From Capra hircus (taxonomy: Eukaryota; Chordata; Mammalia; Artiodactyla; Bovidae): a stretch of DNA of 64,000 nt. The stretch is from NCBI RefSeq assembly GCF_001704415.2, contig NC_030836.1, forward strand, positions 24,898,001 to 24,962,000, given 5' to 3'. Position numbers and translations under genes: made by a program. Position 1 is the first letter of the stretch. The number at the start of each line of letters is the position of its first letter. The notes beneath the pieces are model-generated. The model did no database searches. It saw only the letters and a program-made list of their open reading frames with translations, and had not been told where the DNA came from. Shown here piece after piece: positions 54,561 through 64,000 of this stretch.

Positions 54561-55498
54561 ATTTTAGCTCTGATTGTCGGGATGGCGTGTGGGCATTACA
54601 CTAAGCGCTTTGAAGTTATTGGACTCCTTTGCGCCACAGTTTCCTCCCCCATATAGTGGAGAGAGAATCACTTGCCACAGGGCTGTTGCTGCAATGAAGG
54701 GAAATTAGTTATGGAAAGCACATCGAGCATCTGGCCGGAATGAGCAGCTCCGTGGACGGCAGGCACTGCGAGTCGCCCCCACGGGCTCTAATTCATCAAG
54801 GTCGGCACAATAGCTGCCCCCGGGCTGCTGTCAAAGGTCACCAGCAACAGTCCCAGGCTCTCATTCAGGATGGGCCAAGAGGGAGAGAATTCTATGACCA
54901 GAGCCGTCTCCTGTGCTCACGTCCCGTCCCATTGTACACAGAGAACACGGTGTCGCAAGCACATTATTCCACTCCCGAGGATGCTGTGCACTGGCCCCTC
55001 AGGCTCTATTCAGCTTAGATTAAAAAGCCACTGCCTTTCCCAGCTGCCTTTCTGAAATATTCATCCTGCAGACAGAGATTCCAGTGCACAAGGCACCCTC
55101 CCTTGGAAGCTCAGGGGACTTGCTGGCAGCGAGTCCACAAGGGGGCCAGGTAGTGATGGGCCCACGGAGCAGGCTGGTCACCACCCAGCAGGCTGGCCTA
55201 GAACACACTGCTTATACCTGCCTGGCTTCCACCTTCACAGCTCCCCTCTGCCCTCAGAAGCCTAGTAAGGCCTCTCTGAAAGAAACCTCCTAAGCTCTGT
55301 GTCCCGGTCACCTGCCTGGATGTCCCACCTCTTTCTCCTTGGCCCACCCCTATTCGGGTAGGCATCTTGATCAAGAATATTTCTTTGGAGATCAGATTTA
55401 TGGTTACAAGAGTTGGGGGTGGTGGGTAGGTTGGAGGAAAGTGGTTTAAAGGTACCAACTTCCAGTTATAAGATAGATAAGTACTAGGGATGTATTGT
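54561..55498. other. Unique sequence with moderately CpG-rich part
   Basis: 54720-55000 is repeat-free and retains several CpGs (GAGCAGCTCCGTGGACGG, TGCGAGTCGCCC, AAGGTCGGCACA), below CpG-island level. No exon identified. Confidence 0.35.
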
Positions 55499-55771
55499 GG
55501 AGAAGGCAATGGTACCCCACTCCAGTTGCCTGGAAAATCCCGTGGACAGAGGAGCCTGGTAGGCTGCAGTCCATGGGGTCGCTGAGAGTTGGACATGAAT
55601 CAGTGACTTCACTTTCACTTTTCACTTTCAGGCATTGGAGAAGGAAATGGCAACCCACTCCAGTGTTCTTGCCTGGAGAATCCCAGGGACAGGGGAGCCT
55701 GGTGGGCTGCCGTCTATGGGGTCGCACAGAGTCGGACACGACTGAAGCGACTCAGCAGCAGCAGCAGCAGC
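55499..55771 (+). mobile_element. Bov-A2 SINE
   Basis: Dimeric Bov-A2 with a small deletion in the first unit (CCAGTTGCCTGG), AGC repeat tail of about seven units. Perfect 13-bp TSD AGGGATGTATTGT (55486-55498 and 55772-55784). Confidence 0.96.
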
Positions 55772-55784
55772 AGGGATGTATTGT

Positions 55785-56520
55785 ACAATGATGACCAAAG
55801 TCAACACCACTGTGTGTATCTATGAAAGTTGTTAGTAAAAATGTGAAAGTTGATACAGTCATCATAAAAAAAATAAGAAAGGAAAAATTTCCCTTTTTTT
55901 GCTTTCTCTCTTTTTTGTATCTCTATGAGATGATGGATGCTAACTAGACGTATTGCGGTCATTCTTTCATTATGTATGTAAGTTAAAACATTCACCTATA
56001 CATCTTAAATTTATACAGAGATATATGTCAATAAAACTGGATGTAGAAAAAGAAAATGCTCAGTCTTCTTCACCATAAAACCTAAATAAAAAAGGAATAT
56101 CTCTTTAGCACCCAAGCGCCAAATGATCAATTGCCCAATGAGCCTGCAATTGCCCTGCGGTTGCGTTTGGTTCACTTCTGCCCAGGCTGTCCTGTCCCTC
56201 TCCCACCCCGAGCTCCCAGGACACCAACTTGCTCTTCAGAGCCCCACCTGCCTCACCCTCACCCCACAGCCCCTCCTCATTTGCAGCCCCCTTTCCCCTG
56301 GGCAGGAACTTTAGTGACCCTGAACCACCACACTCCCCTTCTTCATCCCCAGAAAGTCAGGGTCCCCCCCCACCCCCCGATCTTTCATGAACCGCCGTAC
56401 ATGTTTTTCAATAAGACATAGGCACGCAAGTTTTGAAAGGTCATCACCACCTGGGCTATATCTTATCATCTACCTTTAATTCATTCAGGCACTTAAATAC
56501 TTAAATCATTAAATAAATCT
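55785..56520. other. Unique sequence
   Basis: AT-rich at 55790-56110 with a T-run, then C-rich 56180-56390 (low-complexity CCCCACC runs near 56365). No gene seen. Confidence 0.4.
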
Positions 56521-56524
56521 GTAC

Positions 56525-56710
56525 ATAAAATATTTCATGAATGCCTATGTGCAGTCACTGTACTAGGTGCTAGGAATATAAAGTCTAATAGGTCATATTC
56601 ATGTCTTCACAAAGCTCCTAGTCCAGTGAGGGAGAGAGACAAGGAAATATACTCAATGGACAGAGACATGACTGGGACAAGCGGCTAAGCACAGGGGAGA
56701 GAAGCTCCCC
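56525..56710 (-). repeat. L2 relic, antisense
   Basis: ATGTGCAGTCACTGTACTAG, GTGCTAGGAATATAAAGTCT, CACAAAGCTCCTAGTCCAGT, then GACAAGCGGCTAAGCAC. Confidence 0.72.
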
Positions 56711-56872
56711 CAACCTGGGGGCCACAAAGGCTTCCCCGTGAGGCAATGCCACACAGAGCCTTAACACGCGAGAAGAGCTAGTTCAACAAAGATAGGGGAG
56801 CCAGGGAAACCTAGCAGGCAGCTGAGACTGTAGGGGCGCAGGCAAAGAGGCAAGAAACAGCAGGGGAATGGA

Positions 56873-56965
56873 GCATAATCTATAAAAATATTGAATCGCT
56901 ATGTTGTACACCTGAAACTAATACAATATTGTAAATCAACTTTACTTCAATTTTTAAAAAAGAAG
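56873..56965 (+). mobile_element. Artiodactyl L1 3' terminus
   Basis: AATCGCTATGTTGTACACCT, GAAACTAATACAATATTGTA, AATCAACTTTACTTCAATTT, A-rich tail. Confidence 0.88.
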
Positions 56966-57012
56966 CAGCAGGGAACCCTTATAACTCATTTAGAACCACT
57001 AGAGCTTATTTC

Positions 57013-57151
57013 GGAGAAGGCAATGGCACCCCACTCCAGCACTCTTGCCTGGAGAATCCCAGGGATGGGGGAGCCTGGAAGGCTGCAGTCCATGGGGTTG
57101 CAGAGTCTGACACGACTGAAGTGACTTAGCCGCAGCAGCAGCAGCAGCAGC
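57013..57151 (+). mobile_element. Bov-A SINE, single unit
   Basis: GGAGAAGGCAATGGCACCCC ... CAGGGATGGGGGAGCCTGG ... GACACGACTGAAGTGACTTA and a long AGC tail (about seven units). The unit is a hybrid: Bov-A2 left start, right-unit body. Perfect 12-bp TSD AGAGCTTATTTC (57001-57012 and 57152-57163). Confidence 0.95.
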
Positions 57152-57163
57152 AGAGCTTATTTC

Positions 57164-58380
57164 TCCAGACAGGGGTGGGAGCTGGGGCTGCAGAGGAATG
57201 AGTGGGCCTAGGTCATGGTTACAGGGTGGTCAGCTCAGCCCAGTTGGCCCTGACTTTGCCTGCATTTTTAGCGCTGAAAATCCCACATCCCAGGAAGCCC
57301 ACTCAATCCTGGGCTAAGCAGGCAGTTGGTCACCCTCGTCAAGGAACTCTTTGGCGGGCTGAGGAGCTTAAACATTTTGCAAAGGTGACAAGGAGTCTAC
57401 AGAGGATCATAAGCATGCAAGTGACATGATCAGATCTGTATTTATAATTTATTCAGAAAATCCACTCCAACCACTTCTGCCATCCAAACAGCCCACGCTC
57501 CTCCATGAACATCTCCACGGCACATCAGTCATTCATAACGCTTGTGTGCACAGACTACTCATGCTTTGCCGTGACACTGAAGGCCTGATGTCACGGAGGA
57601 CGTCATGGTAGATCGCTGGAGATGGGAGTGCCTTCCTCCCACGCCCCCATACACTTCATGGTTACCTACTCAGAGGCATTCCACTTCCTGGGCAACCTGT
57701 GAAATCACAGAACATGGAAATTCCAGAGATGGTTCAAGCACGCCAGGATTTTCCCAGACCTGTAGATTTTCTAGCTAGCGCGTTCTGGACTTTCAGAGCC
57801 ACGGGGATGATATGTCTAACGCCAGGGAGTGGCAGCAGCCTAAGGAAATCCAACATGGAGAGACTCCCATGGCAACAAGGTTGATGGAGATCAACATCAC
57901 TGCACTGCGTTCAAACCTCATTAAGGCCGACTAGATTGCTGCCGGAACGGAGAGAAGATGAGCTCTATTATTTATTAGTTTTGATTGTTTGCATAAAAAG
58001 ATTCCACTTATATGGTTAATTGCAAGTAATACAATACGCAGGGGGTGAGGAGGAACAGATGAATGGGAAGCTTTGTGAGAGAGCCTGGAAGGTAAAACCC
58101 ATCATGGCAGTATTTATCCTGTCTGTAACTATATGGAGTACAAGATATTAATTACATAAATTTATTACATACATCTATAATTACAGGCACCCTAGCTATC
58201 CAAAATATTAACTAAATCTGTTTTTCAAAATGGTCCGTTGGTGACTTGGAGGAGCTAGTTCAATTCCTGATGCTGGTGGAAGCAGGAGGTGCCTCTTGGG
58301 AAAACACAGAGGGCTGGGGAGCGGAGGGCTGCCGTGATGGAGTTCTGCATACAGACAGCGAAGCAGTAAGAAGAAAGGCA
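57164..58380. other. Unique sequence, about 1.2 kb
   Basis: 57690-58200 is repeat-free and includes TTGATTGTTTGCATAAAA and TATGGTTAATTGCAAGTAAT (forkhead- and homeodomain-like words). No exon seen. Confidence 0.35.
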
Positions 58381-58383
58381 TGT

Positions 58384-58406
58384 GGGGCGGGTGTGGGGCC
58401 GGGGGG
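58384..58406 (+). other. G-quadruplex motif
   Basis: Four G-runs of 4, 3, 4 and 6 separated by loops of 1, 3 and 2 bases. Strong canonical intramolecular G4 pattern in otherwise unremarkable sequence. Confidence 0.8.
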
Positions 58407-58734
58407 AGTCTCGAAGGAGTACCAGGCAAAGCAGGCAGTTTGAAGTGAAAACAGAGAAAAGAAAAAGAAACCTCGGAGAAGCCTGTGTGGGGCTCCGGTC
58501 AGCTCTCCAGAGCCAAGGCAGGATTGAAGTGTTGCTGGAAGAGCAGAGTCAGGGCAGGGGAGGCAGCCATGCCCCGCAGGTGCTAGGGGCCTGAGGCCAC
58601 TGCCACTCTGTCGTGTCCTCCCATCTCTGTCCTTTGCTCTACAGCAGCCACTTGGGAGTCTGACTCAGGACATAACAGGGGAATGAAGAGAAGACACATT
58701 TTCTGGTGAATCAAGTGTGAAGTATGGGCGTGAC

Positions 58735-59104
58735 TTCTTTCTTCCAACTCTCACTTGGAGTTTTCCCATCCACTGTCAAGGCTTCACAGCATCTCATCCC
58801 AACTACCCACCCGGTACAGGTAACAGGCCCCGGTGCTCTCATTCTCTTACCAGGCCTCCCTCCGACCCCTTGGGCTTCTCCACCCAGTCACTAGGACTTC
58901 ACTGTCCCTGCTCCCCACTCATATTCCATTTAGCCTTTCTGACCTTGAACCAGACTACAAATCTCCAGACATTCTCACCACCAGCTACAAGCAGACCTCA
59001 CTTGCCCACCAAGAGTCCCCCAGAAGGCTTGCCCCTCCTCTCCTTCAAGACTCAGCCTCAGCAACAGCATCTCCAGGAAACATCTCTGCCTCGACCCCTG
59101 TATC
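58735..59104 (+). repeat. Possible L2 relic
   Basis: GGAGTTTTCCCATCCACTGT, CCCCTTGGGCTTCTCCACCC, CAAGACTCAGCCTCAGCAAC: pyrimidine-rich text in faint L2 order. A 136-codon frame here is Pro/Ser/Thr-rich without any domain. Confidence 0.4.
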
Positions 59105-59195
59105 ACACTGAGGAAGAAGTTGAATAGAGGCTGAGGAATTTGCCCAAGATCACACAGCAAACGAGGGGTGATGCTGGAACTCAGGCCCAGGGGGT
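59105..59195 (-). repeat. MIR relic, antisense
   Basis: GGCTGAGGAATTTGCCCAAG, ATCACACAGCAAACGAGGGG, CTGGAACTCAGGCCCAGGGG. Confidence 0.85.
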
Positions 59196-59299
59196 TCCAC
59201 AAACACACCGATCCTGGGGTGAGGGGTGCCAGAAAAGTGAACAAAGGCCCAAGTAGCTCAGAGGCTGATCAGGATGCTGATCAGAAGACAGAACCCCCT

Positions 59300-60285
59300 T
59301 AGCAGCATCTGGGAGGTGTGTGTTGATCATCCATCCCTTCAGAGCAGAAAAACACAATCGAAGGTGTCATCAAACCTATCCTGGAGGTTTGGGCTTATTG
59401 TATAAAAGACATTGTCTCCTCCTCGGTAAGCGACTCCCTCCCTTACAGCTCTCCGTCTGCCATTTCAAAAGCCAATGGGAAAGAGATGCTTTTATTACAA
59501 CCAGCCCTATCATAGCCAATAGCTAGGCGGTGCTCTTTATTAAAGGTGCATGCTGATTCCGAGTGGCGTCTATCAGAGATTCAGTGCGTGCACGCGGCGC
59601 CACCACCCTGCGCCTGCCAGGGAACTGATAAGGTGCTTCCCGTTGGGTTTTGACAAGCAGCAGCACAGGAGGATGCATCAGGGCCCCCACCGAGCCAGAG
59701 GCGTGTTGCCAAGGAATAAACTCTGGGAGGAGAAACAAAGAAGACGGGAACAATATCCCAAAGCGATGAAGGTTAGACGTGAAAACGAAGCAGGTCCCTC
59801 CCCAAAATGCCCAGCCTCCATTTTCAGATGGCCTGAAAGAGTCCACTGCTGCTTGGACGTGGAAAGATAAATGACATGTGTAGAGGGGTCGGGGCGGTGA
59901 CAGCCTCAGCAGAGGGGGAGAAGTGTGTTTGCCACACGCATCACTTCACTGCACATGGAGCCTGTCTGATGCACACGCTCTCTGAAACCCTTCTCTTCTC
60001 TCCCCGGAGATGAGCTGTTTGTTCAGGGCCCAGACAGCTCCGCCTTGTCAAATGCTGTCTCCTCTGATCCTCCACCTGCCTCCGCCAAGCCTCACCGTCT
60101 TAATCTATTCAAAAGGCTGTTACCCAAACGAACCTTCACATACTTCACATCACTCCTTTCCTTAGGCTGTTACACCCCAACTCCCAGCGCCTTTAACTTA
60201 CGCCAGTGAAAACGTCTCTTCCATTTTCCCAAAGAATGGAAATGAAATTCAAATCCTGGAAGTCTTGGGGGAAACAGTAGAACCA
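59300..60285. other. Unique sequence with CpG-retaining part
   Basis: 59520-59880 is repeat-free and keeps CpGs (GTGCGTGCACGCGGCGCC, CCTGCGCCTGCC, GACGTGAAAACGAAG). No exon-like frame; opposing 106-107-codon frames mirror each other. Confidence 0.35.
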
Positions 60286-60289
60286 TTAC

Positions 60290-60400
60290 CCTAGGGAGAG
60301 GAGACCTGGCTTGTCCTTCCCAATAAGTCTTTTAACCTCCCAGGGCCTAAAGAGTCTCATCTGTAGAACGGGTTTGAAAGTACTTTATTCTGAATACCCA
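60290..60400 (+). repeat. MIR relic
   Basis: GGAGACCTGGCTTGTCCTTC, AGTCTTTTAACCTCCCAGGG, AGTCTCATCTGTAGAACGGG. Confidence 0.75.
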
Positions 60401-60469
60401 AGTCAATTTTGGAAGACCTATGAGCCAACTCAAAGACATACGATCAAACCAAGTCCACCGTCTTCCATC

Positions 60470-60850
60470 ATTCTTTGACATATGTGTCGTGCCAGGCACA
60501 GGGCTTATGGTCTGGGAACATAGAGATGCGAGGTCACAGTCCCTCCCTCAAGGAATGTATGGCCAGTACAAACACCCAGACACAAGGAGTGAGGCAGTTA
60601 TAGCCCAGGGCTCTGTGTTTGATAAGAAGGGTCCTTCCATCTGTCTGGGAACAGGAAGAAGAGACAAAAGAGGAGCTGAAGTTAACGGATGGACACTATG
60701 GGCAAAAGCTTTCCAGGCAGAAGGCAGAGCTAATACAAAGGCCTGGAGCTACAGGAGGCTTGCAATACACCCTCCCGCGCTCCCTGCAACATTCTCATTT
60801 GTCCTGTCCTTGTGCTTGCCTAGGGCCATACAATCAGCACTTTTAAACTT
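60470..60850 (-). repeat. L2 relic, antisense
   Basis: GTGCCAGGCACAGGGCTTAT, CAGTCCCTCCCTCAAGGAAT, AGCTTTCCAGGCAGAAGGCA, AATACAAAGGCCTGGAGCTA: the long reverse-complement L2 layout. It underlies the longest non-BovB frame in the window (207 codons, 60420-61043), which is therefore not a gene. Confidence 0.75.
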
Positions 60851-61159
60851 TTTTCACATTCAATCCCTCTGTATCACTGATGAGAAGGCAAGGCCTGGAA
60901 AAAAGAGAGTTTTCCCAGGTTCCATACCAGATCTTCTGGTTCTTCTCTGGGGCAGTTTCCCCATCCTATGTGTTCCAAGCCTTCTCCAGACCCCTTATCA
61001 CTCAAAGTCCCCTCAAAGGGAATGCTCTTCCTTGTTGAACTAGCTCCACCCCACTGCTCTCCTGACAACTGAGCCCAGTGAAGAGTGATATGAGTGGTGG
61101 GCAGCAGAGCGGAAGCTGGTAGCACTCAGGGAAACAAGTGATTGTTAATACACATGCAC

Positions 61160-61445
61160 ATCAAAATGCAGCTTTAGCATCACTCCCTCTAGGAAGCCTT
61201 CCCTGACCACTGCCCCAGGCCAGGTGTTCCTCCTCTGTTTTTCCAGAGCCTCGGTGCTAATGCCCGAGCAACTGCCACACCAATGGAATTATACGCTTAC
61301 TGTCTTCTCTACCAAACTGGGAGTTCCAGACAGCATCTGGTATATACTAGGTTCTCAAGGAATAGTTACGGATGGATATGGATATGGATGGATGGATAAA
61401 TGGCTGGATGGATAGATGGATAAATAGATAACTGAATGAATGAAC
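61160..61445 (+). repeat. L2 3' end with TGGA-type tandem tail
   Basis: CTCTAGGAAGCCTTCCCTGA, CCACTGCCCCAGGCCAGGTG, CAGCATCTGGTATATACTAG, then a tail of TGGATGGATA / TGGATAGATGG units (61370-61430) in place of the usual TGAATGAATG. Confidence 0.8.
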
Positions 61446-61449
61446 AAAC

Positions 61450-61620
61450 CTGTTTCTTTGAGAGGCAGTGTGAGATTGTTGAAGGAACTTGAAATAGAAA
61501 CAGGAAGATTTGAGTTCGAGTCCAGCTCTGCCACTCATTGGCAATGTGAACCTTGGACGAGTCTCTCAGTCCCACAGAACGCCAGTTCTCTCTTCTGTAG
61601 TAGGGAAGTCTAAATGTACT
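61450..61620 (+). repeat. MIR relic
   Basis: AGGCAGTGTGAGATTGTTGA, TTTGAGTTCGAGTCCAGCTC, TGCCACTCATTGGCAATGTG. The box-B-like GTTCGAGTCC of its tRNA head is still visible. Confidence 0.85.
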
Positions 61621-61629
61621 CAGGTCAAG

Positions 61630-64000
61630 TCTGTCAGCAGATTTAAACGTCCATCAACCTGAAGGTATTCTGTCAACTACCCACTGTTGTGAGTATGTTA
61701 TTTACAATTAGGATGCTTGGACAGCAAGTAAAAGAAAATCCATTTGATCTTAGCTTAAACAGAGGAATGTACTGACCCATCAGAAATGCACCAATAAGAA
61801 ATTTTTGAGAAGGAAATAATTGTAGAAGTAGAGAACATGATTTTTCTAAACACAAGATTTTTCTTAAAGTAATCTCCACAAACTTGCCTTTCTCCCTTGA
61901 CCTGTCTTTAAACCAGCAAGCTCTTGGCTGATCTTATCTGAAGGAGAATTGATAAAGGCTACTTGTAAGAAAAAAGTCCACGGTTATATTATAGTTATTC
62001 ATTTAAGTAACAGGTTAAAACTATAGATGTTTAATCTTCTTGCCTCGTTTTTCCTGAAATCCCCTTCAATCAACCTACCAAGAAATTTCTAGTGATATTT
62101 GTGTTTTTAATAAAAATGAATCTTTTGAGGAAATGCTAATAAAATGATCATAAACACACACTCCCAGGGTTACCACCAGAAGATAAGACATGAAGAGCTA
62201 TAGCAATGCCAAGGAATAATAACATGGGATTCTTCTGTTGAGACCTTCCAGGGCAGTTTAGTGTTTTCTGAGGTAGAGCAATAGGATCTGAACACCTGAA
62301 CAGGTGAAAGCACAAGGCTTGGCTGTAATTCTGCAGAAAAATCCAGGTCCACCCAAGCCACAGCATTCACACACAGAAACAAACAACTCTACTCCTGAAT
62401 AGCACCAATTGATGGACAGCTCTAATATCTAATTTAATAGGAAGGAGTGGCTGGGAGAACAGTAAATTCAGACTGATACAGAGCAAAAGCTGAACTTGGT
62501 TAGAAGGAGGTAGATATTAAAACTCAAGCACTAGGAAACAAACAACCCCAGGAAGAATTTTGCTGGAATAGGAGGGAAGGGAGCACCAAGGCCCTGCCCA
62601 GCTTTTTCCATGAGCAGTCTCTCATTGCCTGATCTGTGCCCGGCCCTCCCCTGGGATGAAGTCAGATACGCTGGGTTTTGGGTGACTGCAGTGGGGAAGC
62701 AGAGCTCCTGCGGACGTGTCCCACCATAACTGCATGGAAGAAAGAGTCTACCCAGAGGTATGGAATAATAGCTCCTCCCTTGAGAGGATCATGGAGAGAA
62801 CAACAACCACCAAGAAGTTGGACAAACAAGTCTCTATGGAGTAGCTCCAGGTGGTGAGGACTGGGCTAGGATTTGGAAGGAACCTAGAAGTAGAGCAAAC
62901 TGTCATTGTCCAGGAGGAAATTTCAGTGTAGCTAGAGAGGAGGACATCAGGGTCCAAGTCCTGACCTCGAGGCAGAGCAAGCCCAGCAGGCAGCCTCCGA
63001 CCGGAAGGGACAGATACAATCAAAGTCGGTCTTTGTGTGCCTAAAGGAATGCCAATCAAGGCGGGTGGAGCACAGTTCTAATAAAGAGACAGGGACAGGC
63101 ATCAGATCCACAGAGAAGAAAAAGCCTTGAAGGGGAATTGGATGATATGATGGGTACCAAACTGCTGGGTGGGCCAAACAGTCGGGGAACAAGATGGAAA
63201 GAGGGTTATGCCTCCTGAATGTCCAGATTCTGAACTGTGCTGGATTCATAATACTTTCAGAGTTAAGGCTTCTTAAAATCAAAAAGAGAAAATATTTTTT
63301 CAAAAAGTAAGGAGCTGATCTAGCTCAACAGCTTCTGGTTGGATTTTCTTTGTGTCTCTTCCTCTTTTGCAGATGAAGAAATCGCTATATAAATTCTACC
63401 ATACGACTGATGTAAAGGCTCAAAACAACTGACTTCAGATAAAGCACAAGAGTGACAGGCTCTCCCAACCGTGCGTCCCTGGAGAATGTACCGTGGTGCC
63501 CTGTGGCCAGCAGTAGATGGCGGCTCACCCATCAGCCCGCACCAGACACCATGAAGAGCCCTTTAGTGAGGACGGTGATAAGCGGTACTTTAAAACAGAC
63601 AATTATTTTAATCTTTGAAGGAAAATTCTCCTTGGGTGCACTGAGTATTTTCATCTTCACATAGTCATCTGCTGGGACCAACAGGGAGCTATGGTGTCAA
63701 GTTACTGTTAAATACAATAAATATCAAGACAGCAAGGTTAGGTGTGAAGTCAGAAAAGCATGTGTTTGGGGTGGAGGGGAGCAGACCAGCCATACATGTG
63801 GTGAATTGGGGTCATAATACATGTTCAGAATTAATGCACATACTGAGTTTTATTATCTAAGACAGAAACTCAGAAAACACTATCCTTGTTTTAAGTTTTA
63901 TTAATTTCTGTCAAAATGAATGCATTGCTTTCATGTAAGTGATCTTGATTAAAGTTATCACACCTTTTCTGAGGGGAAGAAAGGCCTGTGATATGGGGCA
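61630..64000. other. Unique sequence, about 2.4 kb
   Basis: No repeat family recognised with confidence and no credible exon. A polypyrimidine-CAG at about 63340-63371 resembles a splice acceptor but is followed by no usable exon and recalls a MIR fragment. Confidence 0.4.

Noticed and set aside
60420..61043. 207-codon open frame, the longest outside BovB
   Set aside because: Most of it lies over an antisense L2 relic with recognisable L2 landmarks. No domain, no splice context, and the protein is of mixed low-information composition.
63340..63420. Polypyrimidine tract and CAG resembling a splice acceptor before ATGAAGAAATC
   Set aside because: No downstream open exon with a donor site, and GCAGATGAAGAAATCG recalls the antisense MIR core.

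Overview
The window is ruminant nuclear DNA, almost certainly from a bovid such as cattle, sheep or goat. The evidence is the repeat content: about twenty tRNA-headed Bov-tA and dimeric Bov-A2 SINEs, five BovB (RTE-class) LINE fragments, artiodactyl L1 3' ends, CHR-type tRNA SINEs and a long class II endogenous-retrovirus solo LTR of the bovine BTLTR1 type. Species cannot be decided by eye. The window looks intergenic or deeply intronic. I found no protein-coding exon, no functional RNA gene, no CpG island and nothing prokaryotic or viral beyond fossil retroelements. The longer open frames are BovB reverse-transcriptase remnants, their antisense shadows, or chance frames inside old L2/MIR sequence.

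Layout. 0-9 kb: mostly unique sequence with MIR, L2, an L1M relic, a twin-primed L1 stub, a mariner MITE and two Bov-tA copies. 9-17.6 kb: a palindrome made by one Bov-tA inserted in another, an L1 3' end, a 53-bp tandem duplication, an L1M relic, and an ancient L2 carrying both a Bov-tA and a complete solo LTR, followed by a mariner right end. 18-24 kb: an antisense BovB splitting a MER5-type DNA transposon, a Bov-A2 with a perfect 12-bp target-site duplication (TSD), a MIR split by a Bov-tA, and a Bov-tA between unusually long 71-bp direct repeats. 24-33 kb: L2, BovB, CHR and MIR relics separated by three unique stretches that read like conserved non-coding elements. 33-41 kb: two BovB 3' pieces, one with an intact YADD motif, and a dimeric Bov-tA with a perfect 13-bp TSD. 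41-50 kb: MIR and L2 relics, a probable MaLR LTR relic and an L1 3' end hosting a Bov-A2. 51-57.2 kb: a dense nest of L1M, young L1, Bov-A and BovB, then a MIR interrupted by an L1, then two more Bov-A2 copies. 57-64 kb: mostly unique sequence with L2/MIR relics and a strong G-quadruplex motif.

How the parts relate. Insertion order can be read from nesting: MIR, L2 and MER5 are oldest, then L1M, mariner and LTR, then BovB and the SINEs that share its 3' end and presumably use its machinery. Many SINEs keep 9-18 bp TSDs, so boundaries are exact there. Boundaries of MIR, L2 and L1M relics are approximate (tens of bases). All family calls rest on remembered consensus sequences, not on a database search. 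I did not find a previously undescribed biological system. The most unusual items are the SINE with 71-bp flanking duplications, the SINE-in-SINE palindrome, the 53-bp tandem repeat, and several candidate regulatory segments that need comparative data.
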